From CAZJHD01 sp964545855 (GTDB lineage Bacteria > Planctomycetota > UBA1135 > JACQFD01), in contig CAZJHD010000077.1 in the NCBI GenBank assembly GCA_964545855.1, forward strand, positions 1 through 19,619: a stretch of DNA of 19,619 nucleotides. Direction: 5' to 3'. The notes under the pieces are model-generated. The model was not told the DNA's origin, searched no databases, and saw only the letters and a program-made list of their open reading frames with translations. Below are positions 14,080 through 19,619 of the stretch, one piece after another (the stretch's first letter is position 1; every line of letters starts with the position of its first letter). The position numbers and the translations under genes are program-made.

Positions 14080-15555
14080 TCACTCCTCCGCCGCGTCCTC
14101 GGCGTCGACGTCGGGATCACCCTCGGCGGTCCCGTCGCCGTTCTCCCCCTGCGCGGGCGCCGGCAGCGCGCGCGCCGTGAGATCGACGGACTCGAGGCTC
14201 GCGACCTCCTTGCTGGAGCGGTCGGCCGCTCCAAGCTCCTCGAGCCGCCGCGCCACGGGGATGAGGCGGAGCTGGTACGACCCGACGGCCTGGTTGTAGG
14301 CGGACGTGGCCGACGTGAGCCCCTTGCCGATGGCCGCCAGGTGCCGCGAGAACACGGCGGCCCGGTCGTAGAGCTCCTTCGCCGTCGCCGCGATCTCCTT
14401 CGCGTTCTCGGCGACGCGGGCCTGCTGCCACGAGAGCGCGACGCTCCGCAGGAGCGCCAGGAGCGTGACCGGCGTCGCGAGAAGGACGCGCGCGCGCGCC
14501 GCCTCGTCGAAGATCTCGGAGTTCCCTTCGAAGGCGGCCGACAGGAACGAGTCGCCCGGCAGGAAGAGCACGACGAAGTCGATGCCTTCGCCGATCCGCT
14601 CCCAGTAGGCCTTCGACGAGAGCGCCTTCACGTGCACGCGGAGGTCGGCGGCGTGCTTGCGGAGCGCCGCCGTGCGCGTCACGTCCTCCGTCGCCTCGCA
14701 GGCCTCGAGGTACGCCGAGAGCGGCGCCTTCGAGTCGACGGCGATCCGCTGCGCGTTCGGCATGCGGATCGTGAAGTCGGGACGGGTGCCGTCGTCCGTC
14801 GCGGTCTGCTCGTGGAAGTCGCAATGCTCGGTCATGCCGGCGAGCTCCACGACGTTGCGCAGCGCCACCTCGCCCCAGCGGCCGCGCGCCTGGGAGGAGC
14901 CCCGCAGACTCGCCTCCAACGACCCGGCGCGCTGCTCCAGGGTCTTCGTCTGCTCGCGCACGCCGCGCACGAGCTCCTCGATCGTCGCGTAGGCGCTCAC
15001 GCGGCGCTTGTCCATCTCCTGGGTCGCGAGGTCGAGCTTGCCGAGGCTCTCCTTGAGCGGCGTCACCAGGGTCTCGATCTCCTTCTTGCGCGCCTCGAGC
15101 TGACTCGCCGCCTCCGTCGCGTCGGCCTTGAAGGCCTGCTTCGCGAGGTCGAGGAAGCTCCGCGAGCTGCTCTCCAGCGCCTGCTTCGAGAGGGCCTGGA
15201 AGGCGTTCTGGAACTCCGTCCGCGACCGCTCCACGAACTCCCGCAGCTCGCGCTCCCGCGCCTCGAGCGCCGCCCGCTGCGCGTCGGCGGTGGCGCGCGC
15301 CTGGTCGGCGGCGGCGCGCTTCGTCCGCTCCTCGGCGGCCTCGGCGCGCGACTCCTTCAGTTGCGCCTCCGCTGCCTCGGCGCGCGACTGCGCGCTCGCG
15401 ACCTGCCCCGCCGACTGCTCGCGCGCCTTCGACGCGTCGGCGAGCGCGGCCGAGAGGCCGGAGGCTCCGCGCAGGCGCGCGGCGAGCCAACCGAGGCCGG
15501 CTCCCACGGCGAGGCCCGCGCCGAGGCCGAGGAGGAGGCCGACGATCGGATCCAC
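14080..15555 (-). CDS. rmuC: RmuC-family DNA recombination protein
   Basis: This 491-residue protein has an N-terminal TM helix (about 4-26), a long Ala/Glu/Arg coiled coil (30-200), and the RmuC nuclease-like core. The core contains RWGEVALRNVVELAGM, DFTIRMPN, DSKAPLSAYLEA with Asp274, YWERIGEGIDFVVLFLPGDSF and LLATPVTLLALLRSVA. RmuC proteins limit short inverted-repeat-mediated DNA inversions and have a PD-(D/E)xK-like fold. The tail is acidic and disordered. The GTG at 15555 follows the DoxX stop by seven bases and starts just before the TM helix. A GTG at 15603 would overlap DoxX by 41 bases and is less likely. It is the third gene of the minus-strand operon. Confidence 0.93.
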   Translation of the reverse strand: MDPIVGLLLGLGAGLAVGAGLGWLAARLRGASGLSAALADASKAREQSAGQVASAQSRAEAAEAQLKESRAEAAEERTKRAAADQARATADAQRAALEARERELREFVERSRTEFQNAFQALSKQALESSSRSFLDLAKQAFKADATEAASQLEARKKEIETLVTPLKESLGKLDLATQEMDKRRVSAYATIEELVRGVREQTKTLEQRAGSLEASLRGSSQARGRWGEVALRNVVELAGMTEHCDFHEQTATDDGTRPDFTIRMPNAQRIAVDSKAPLSAYLEACEATEDVTRTAALRKHAADLRVHVKALSSKAYWERIGEGIDFVVLFLPGDSFLSAAFEGNSEIFDEAARARVLLATPVTLLALLRSVALSWQQARVAENAKEIAATAKELYDRAAVFSRHLAAIGKGLTSATSAYNQAVGSYQLRLIPVARRLEELGAADRSSKEVASLESVDLTARALPAPAQGENGDGTAEGDPDVDAEDAAEE

Positions 15556-15562
15556 TCCGGCT

Positions 15563-16003
15563 CTACTTCCCCGATCGGCCGCCGCCGCTCGCGCGGCCGC
15601 CACCCTGCATGGCCGCGTCGAGGGCGAGCCGCCCCGGTCCCATGAGCACGATCGCCGTGAAGGCCGCGAGATAGAGGCTCCCCATCTCGCGCTTCTCGAA
15701 GGGATCGCCCGCGTGCGCGTGGAAGACGGCGACGGCCATGGTCGTCGCGGCGAGCAGCGCCGCAGGCCGCGTGAGCAGCCCCGCGGCGACGAAGATCCCG
15801 CCGAAGAACTCGGAGATGGCCGCGGCCCAGGCGAAGGCGATCGGCACGGGGAAGCCGAGCTGCGCGACGCCGTCGGCGAAGGGGCCGATGTCGGTGACCT
15901 TTCCCCAGCCGTGCGTCGCGAGCGCGACGCCCGACACGAGACGGAGCACGAGGAGGCCCAGGTCGACGGAGATCGGAGCGGTGCCGAGGAGGATGCGGAT
16001 CAC
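15563..16003 (-). CDS. DoxX-family membrane protein
   Basis: This 146-residue protein has four hydrophobic segments at about 13-32, 55-77, 80-96 and 108-123. The DoxX-type LRLVSGVALATHGWGKV lies in the first helix, followed by ISEFFGGIFVAAGLLTRPAALL and HAHAGDPFEKREMGSLYLAAF. DoxX relatives are small quinone- or redox-linked integral membrane proteins; some act in oxidative-stress complexes. The precise reaction here is unknown. The GTG start overlaps the sigma factor stop (GTGA), so translation is coupled to it. The C-terminal tail is Gly/Arg/Ser-rich. Confidence 0.88.
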   Translation of the reverse strand: MIRILLGTAPISVDLGLLVLRLVSGVALATHGWGKVTDIGPFADGVAQLGFPVPIAFAWAAAISEFFGGIFVAAGLLTRPAALLAATTMAVAVFHAHAGDPFEKREMGSLYLAAFTAIVLMGPGRLALDAAMQGGGRASGGGRSGK

Positions 16004-16647
16004 GGGGCGGGAGAGGCTCCGGTGGAGGTGTCCTGGACGCCGTGCCGGCTCATCTCGGCGGCGACGGCCTTCAACCCGCGCGCGACGGCCATGCGCGCCG
16101 CGTCGGGCGAGGGGAAGCCGCACTCCGAGGCGATGGTGGCGTAGTCGAAGTCGAGCTCGATGCGCAGGAGCAGGGCCTCGCGGCTCCGTGGGTCGAGCAC
16201 CTGCAGCGCGTGCTCGAAGGCCTCGAACTGCTCGTGGCGCACCACGAGCGCCGAAGGGTTCGTGCCGGAGGCCTGGGGCGCGGAGCGCGAGCCGTCGGCG
16301 AGCCGGTCGGCGGGCGTGCGCACGTCGCGCTTGCGCGACATCTCGATCACGAGGTGCAGTGCGATCGTGCGCAGGAACGCCCAGAAGGAGCCGATGCCGC
16401 GGTACTGGAAGCGCGGCAGCGCCGTGTGGGCGCGGAGGAAGACCTCCTGGACCAGGTCTTCGGCGTCGGCCTGGCGCCGCAGCGGCGCCGACATCCGCGC
16501 GCCGACGAAGCGCTCGAGACGCGTGCGGTAGCGGGCGAAGAGGTCGTTCCCGGCGTCGCCGTCGCCCTCGCGCACGCGGCCGAGGAGCATCGCCGTCTGC
16601 ATGAGGGACGCCGAATCGTCGGAGGGCGGCTGGGCGGGGGCGGGCAC
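16000..16647 (-). CDS. ECF-type sigma-70 family RNA polymerase sigma factor
   Basis: This 215-residue protein has sigma region 2 at about 35-105 (ADAEDLVQEVFLRAH, then FWAFLRTIALHLVIEMSRKR) and region 4 at about 140-200 (LDPRSREALLLRIELDFDYA, then a helix-turn-helix). There is no region 1 or 3, as expected for an extracytoplasmic-function sigma factor. No anti-sigma factor is adjacent; the next gene encodes a DoxX-type membrane protein. The last 15 or so residues are a polar tail. The start is GTG 16647, without a clear ribosome-binding site; ATG 16602 would drop 15 residues and still leave region 2 whole. It is the first gene of the five-gene operon and may be autoregulated. Confidence 0.88.
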   Translation of the reverse strand: MPAPAQPPSDDSASLMQTAMLLGRVREGDGDAGNDLFARYRTRLERFVGARMSAPLRRQADAEDLVQEVFLRAHTALPRFQYRGIGSFWAFLRTIALHLVIEMSRKRDVRTPADRLADGSRSAPQASGTNPSALVVRHEQFEAFEHALQVLDPRSREALLLRIELDFDYATIASECGFPSPDAARMAVARGLKAVAAEMSRHGVQDTSTGASPAP

Positions 16648-16753
16648 GGTCGGGCTTCGGAAGACGGCCTCTCTTGGCGACGGCGCGCCATCGTACCGGG
16701 CGGAGTGGCCGCGCGATCGGGACGAGCGGCGCCCCGGGGAAGTGCCCGGCGAG

Positions 16754-16759
16754 TATTCT
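16754..16759 (+). promoter_or_regulatory. Possible -10 box for deoA
   Basis: TATTCT stands out as an AT-rich hexamer in the 128 bp divergent spacer, 16 bases before the deoA ATG. The mRNA leader would be very short, and no Shine-Dalgarno sequence is present. No -35 match is visible. Confidence 0.35.
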
Positions 16760-16775
16760 CCGCGCCCTCCCCGGC

Positions 16776-18089
16776 ATGGCCGTCCTCCCGATCCCCGAGC
16801 TGATCAAGAAGAAGCGAGACGGCGGCGCCTTCACCACGGCGGAGGTCGAGCAGCTCGTCTATGGCGTCGCGCGGGGCGCCGTCCCCGACTACCAGGCGGC
16901 GGCGCTCTGCATGGCGATCTTCTTCCGCGGCCTCGACGACGCGGAGCTCGTGGCCTGGACGGCCGCCATGCGCGACTCGGGGACGACCCTCGACTGGAGC
17001 GAGATCCCCGGCAAGCGCGTCGACAAGCACTCGACGGGCGGCGTCGGCGACAAGATCTCGCTGCCGCTCGCGCCGATCGTCGCGTCCTGCGGCGTCGGCG
17101 TGCCGATGCTCTCGGGGCGCGGGCTCGGCCACACGGGAGGCACGCTCGACAAGCTGGAGTCGATCCCCGGATTCCGAACCGACCTCTCGATCGACGAGAT
17201 GATGGCCGGCGTGCGCGACCTCGGGGTCGCCATGGGAGGGCAGACGGCCGACCTCGCGCCCGCCGACAAGATGCTCTACGCGCTGCGCGACGTGACGGGC
17301 ACCGTCGAGTCGACGCCGCTCATCGTGTCGTCGATCCTCGCGAAGAAGACGGCGGAGCGTCTCGACGGGCTCGTGATGGACGTGAAGGTGGGCGCCGGCG
17401 CCTTCATGAAGACGAGCGAGGCGGCGCGCGACCTCGCCGTGCGTCTCGTGCGCACGGCGAACGCGCTCGGCACGCGCACCGTGGCGCTCCTCACGGCCAT
17501 GGACGCGCCCCTGGGCGTCGCCTGCGGGAACGCGAACGAGGTGGAGGAGTCGATCGAGGTGCTGCGGGGAGGCGGGCCGCCGGACGTGGTGGACCTCACG
17601 CTGCGGCTCGCGGGGGAGATGCTCGCGCTCGGCGGCGTCGCGGCCGATCCCGAGGCGGGCCGCGCGCGCGCGGCGAAGGCCATCGCGAGCGGCGAGGCGC
17701 TCGAGCGCTTCCGTGAGCTCGTCGAGCGCCAGGGTGGCGATCCGCGCGTCGTCGACGACCCCGCGCGGCTCCCGCGCGCGCGCAAGCGCGCGACGGTGGC
17801 GGCGCCGGAGGAGGGCTTCCTGCAGTCGCTCCACGCCGAAGCGGTGGGGCTCGCCGTGGTGGCGCTCGGCGGAGGCCGCGCGAAGACGAGCGACGCCGTC
17901 GACCCGCGCGTCGGCGTCCGCGTGCTCGCGCGGCCCGGCGATCGAGTCCGCCGCGGCGACGCCGTCTTCGAGGTCCACTACGAGGACGCGGTCCGCTTCG
18001 AGGCCGCGCGCGCGCGCCTCGAGGGCGCTGTCGTCCTCGGTCCGGTGCCCCCCGCGCCGGCGCCGCTCGTCCTCGAGCGTCTCGACTGA
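16776..18089 (+). CDS. deoA: Thymidine/pyrimidine-nucleoside phosphorylase
   Basis: This 437-residue cytosolic enzyme splits pyrimidine (deoxy)nucleosides with phosphate into base and (deoxy)ribose 1-phosphate. The family signature is complete: KHSTGGVGDKISLPLAPI at 84-101, then SGRGLGHTGGTLDKLESI at 113-130. Catalytic His85, Arg171, Ser186 and Lys190 fall at the same numbers as in the E. coli enzyme. The length matches both DeoA (about 440) and Pdp (about 433), so specificity for thymidine alone or for uridine as well is open. The ATG at 16776 matches the family N-terminus (IPELIKKKRDGG). It diverges from the sigma factor gene and is followed after 34 bases by a nucleoside transporter, forming an uptake-and-cleavage pair. 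Confidence 0.96.
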   Translation: MAVLPIPELIKKKRDGGAFTTAEVEQLVYGVARGAVPDYQAAALCMAIFFRGLDDAELVAWTAAMRDSGTTLDWSEIPGKRVDKHSTGGVGDKISLPLAPIVASCGVGVPMLSGRGLGHTGGTLDKLESIPGFRTDLSIDEMMAGVRDLGVAMGGQTADLAPADKMLYALRDVTGTVESTPLIVSSILAKKTAERLDGLVMDVKVGAGAFMKTSEAARDLAVRLVRTANALGTRTVALLTAMDAPLGVACGNANEVEESIEVLRGGGPPDVVDLTLRLAGEMLALGGVAADPEAGRARAAKAIASGEALERFRELVERQGGDPRVVDDPARLPRARKRATVAAPEEGFLQSLHAEAVGLAVVALGGGRAKTSDAVDPRVGVRVLARPGDRVRRGDAVFEVHYEDAVRFEAARARLEGAVVLGPVPPAPAPLVLERLD

Positions 18090-18123
18090 GATTCCCGCAC
18101 CCCCGTCCCTCTGGAGCGTCCGC

Positions 18124-19536
18124 ATGCAACGGCCTCGAAGCAGGCTCCTCGGTTTCGCCGCGCTCGGCGTCCTCGCCGCCTTCACGGGCCTCGTCGCGCT
18201 CGGCGCCGTCGTGGCCGCAGGCCAGGACGGGGGCCAGGCGTCGGTGCTCTCGGCGCACGCGCAGCTCCTCACGGATCCCGTCCCGATCACCGACCGGCTC
18301 CGCAGCGGCTTCGGCTACTTCGCGATCCTCGCCATCGCGGCGCTCTTCTCCCGGAACCGACGCGCCATCGACACGCGGCTCGTGGTCCTCGGCGTCGGCA
18401 CCCACCTCGCCTTCTCCGTGGTGCTCCTGATCGGCGGCGCCGCCGGATTCTTCCGCACCGCGAGCGACGCGTTCCTCTGGGTGTCGAACCACTACCAAGA
18501 GGGAGCGAAGTTCCTCTTCGCGTCCTTCCGCTCGGGGCAGCAGGAGATCGAGCCGCCGCTCGCGAACTTCGTCTTCCTCGCGCTCCCCGTGATCATCTTC
18601 TTCTGCTCGCTGATGACGATGCTCTACCACATGGGCGTCATGCAGCCGGTGGTGAAGGGGATGGCGTGGGTGATGCAGAAGACGATGCGCACCTCCGGCG
18701 CCGAGACGCTCTCGGCCGCGGCGAACATCTTCGTCGGACAGACGGAGGCGCCCCTCGTCGTGAAGCCCTACCTCGCGAAGATGACGCTCTCGGAGCTCAT
18801 GGCGATCATGACCGGCGGCTTCGCCACGATCGCCGGCAGCGTGCTCGCGCTCTACGCGGGCTTCCTCGGCGAGTCGATGCCGGGCATCGCGGCGCACCTC
18901 ATGGCGGCGAGCGTGCTGAACGCGCCGTCGGGCCTCCTCGTGGCGAAGATCCTCGTGCCCGAGGAGGGCGTGCCGGAGACGCGCGGCACGCTGCAGTCGT
19001 CCATGGAGAAGCCGGACACGAACCTCGTCGGCGCCGCCGCGCGCGGGGCGAGCGAGGGCATGACCCTCGCGCTGAACGTCGCGGCGATGCTGCTCGCCTT
19101 CGTCGCGATCGTGGCGCTCCTGAACGGCTGCCTCGCGGGCGCCACGTCGGCCCTGGGGCTCGGGACCATCACCATCGAGCGTCTCCTCGGCTGGGCGGCC
19201 TATCCCTTCGCCTGGCTCATGGGCGTGCGCCTCGAGGACTGCGCCTTCGTCTCCGTCTACCTCGGCGAGAAGGTCGTGCTGACGGAGCTGCTCGCCTACA
19301 AGCACCTCGCGACGGCGCTCGGGGAAGGAGCCGTCGTGCACCAGCGCTCGGCGACGATCACCGTCTACGCGCTCCTCGGCTTCGCCAACTTCGCGTCGAT
19401 CGGCATCCAGATCGGCGGCATCGGCGGCCTCGCTCCCGAGCGCCGCGGCGACCTCGCGAAGCTCGGCCTGCGTGCGATGCTCGCCGGCACGTTCGCGGCG
19501 TACCTGTCGGGCTGCCTCGTGGGGGCGCTGGGGTAG
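18124..19536 (+). CDS. nupC: CNT-family concentrative nucleoside transporter
   Basis: This 470-residue inner-membrane protein belongs to the concentrative nucleoside transporter family, which couples nucleoside uptake to Na+ or H+. Key motifs are NIFVGQTEAPLVVKPY at about 201-216 (first hairpin), SVLNAPSGLLVAKI near 263-276, and NFASIGIQIGGIGG near 422. The second-hairpin motif, usually NEFVAY, reads TELLAY near residue 387, keeping the Glu but losing the Asn. It is longer than E. coli NupC (400), with an extra N-terminal helix and an extracytoplasmic segment (30-60), as in many non-proteobacterial members. GGAG seven bases before the ATG supports the start. It is co-transcribed with deoA, so the likely substrates are pyrimidine nucleosides. 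Confidence 0.93.
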   Translation: MQRPRSRLLGFAALGVLAAFTGLVALGAVVAAGQDGGQASVLSAHAQLLTDPVPITDRLRSGFGYFAILAIAALFSRNRRAIDTRLVVLGVGTHLAFSVVLLIGGAAGFFRTASDAFLWVSNHYQEGAKFLFASFRSGQQEIEPPLANFVFLALPVIIFFCSLMTMLYHMGVMQPVVKGMAWVMQKTMRTSGAETLSAAANIFVGQTEAPLVVKPYLAKMTLSELMAIMTGGFATIAGSVLALYAGFLGESMPGIAAHLMAASVLNAPSGLLVAKILVPEEGVPETRGTLQSSMEKPDTNLVGAAARGASEGMTLALNVAAMLLAFVAIVALLNGCLAGATSALGLGTITIERLLGWAAYPFAWLMGVRLEDCAFVSVYLGEKVVLTELLAYKHLATALGEGAVVHQRSATITVYALLGFANFASIGIQIGGIGGLAPERRGDLAKLGLRAMLAGTFAAYLSGCLVGALG

Positions 19537-19555
19537 AGGACGCTCGTGGGCTGGT

Positions 19556-19580
19556 CCCGGGAATGGGGTCAGACCCTTTT
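19556..19580. repeat. Palindromic intergenic element, decayed copy
   Basis: A CCCGGG box is followed by AAT and GGGGTCAGACCC, with one C of the core lost and TTTT next. The right-hand CCCGGG box is not recognisable. It sits 19 bases after the nupC stop. Confidence 0.75.
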
Positions 19581-19593
19581 CTCTCGGTCTCCA

Positions 19594-19619
19594 CTCGCGG
19601 CGCGCACGCGCGCCGCGAG
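19594..19619 (+). terminator. Perfect 11-bp hairpin downstream of nupC
   Basis: CTCGCGGCGCG and CGCGCCGCGAG pair perfectly around a CACG loop and end exactly at the window edge. The position after nupC suits a terminator, but any following U tract lies outside the window. Confidence 0.4.

Noticed and set aside
15556..15603. Longer rmuC start at GTG 15603
   Set aside because: It would overlap the DoxX gene by 41 bases and add an Ala/Arg stretch before the TM helix. The GTG at 15555 fits the operon spacing.

Overview
The window is a 19.6 kb piece of a scaffolded draft assembly (two runs of exactly 100 N) from a very GC-rich bacterium, roughly 70% G+C by eye. Third codon positions are almost always G or C and GTG starts are common. 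A LOL-type lipoprotein signal, a type II secretion/type IV pilus pseudopilin, an HD-GYP protein and an extracytoplasmic-function (ECF) sigma factor suggest a Gram-negative lineage such as Planctomycetota, Myxococcota or Acidobacteriota. The sequence alone does not settle which. No rRNA, tRNA, CRISPR array, transposase or phage gene was seen.

Left end (1-4043): a minus-strand carboxymuconolactone decarboxylase/AhpD-like gene (211-780) is interrupted by one in-frame TGA, exactly at the second Cys of its CxxC motif. A compact hairpin with a GUG loop follows, which fits a bacterial SECIS element, so I read the gene as a CxxU selenoprotein. It diverges from a SulP-family anion transporter. A secreted LCAT-like alpha/beta-hydrolase lipoprotein runs tail-to-tail into that transporter.

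4105-7611: phosphopentomutase (deoB) overlaps a LOG-family nucleotide phosphoribohydrolase. Two tandem five-helix membrane proteins of unknown function follow; they are paralogues of each other.

7642-12642: a HAMP-like membrane protein diverges from a GspG-like pseudopilin. The pseudopilin core is split by a Gly/Asn-rich insertion made of near-identical 29-residue repeats, and the first assembly gap falls inside these repeats. A large two-TM, HAMP, GAF and HD-GYP sensor (likely c-di-GMP phosphodiesterase) follows.

12802-16647 (minus strand): a tightly packed five-gene operon in the order ECF sigma factor, DoxX-like membrane protein, RmuC, and two tandem membrane-anchored paralogues. The 5' halves of the two paralogues are almost base-for-base identical, while their 3' halves are strongly diverged.

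16776-19536: thymidine/pyrimidine-nucleoside phosphorylase and a CNT-family nucleoside transporter. With deoB and LOG these cover nucleoside uptake, phosphorolysis, and sugar-phosphate isomerisation, plus release of ribose 5-phosphate from nucleoside monophosphates.

Three intergenic copies of a short palindromic element (CCCGGG boxes around a GGGGTCAGACCCC core) lie downstream of genes at both ends and in the middle of the window. One copy coincides with the second assembly gap.
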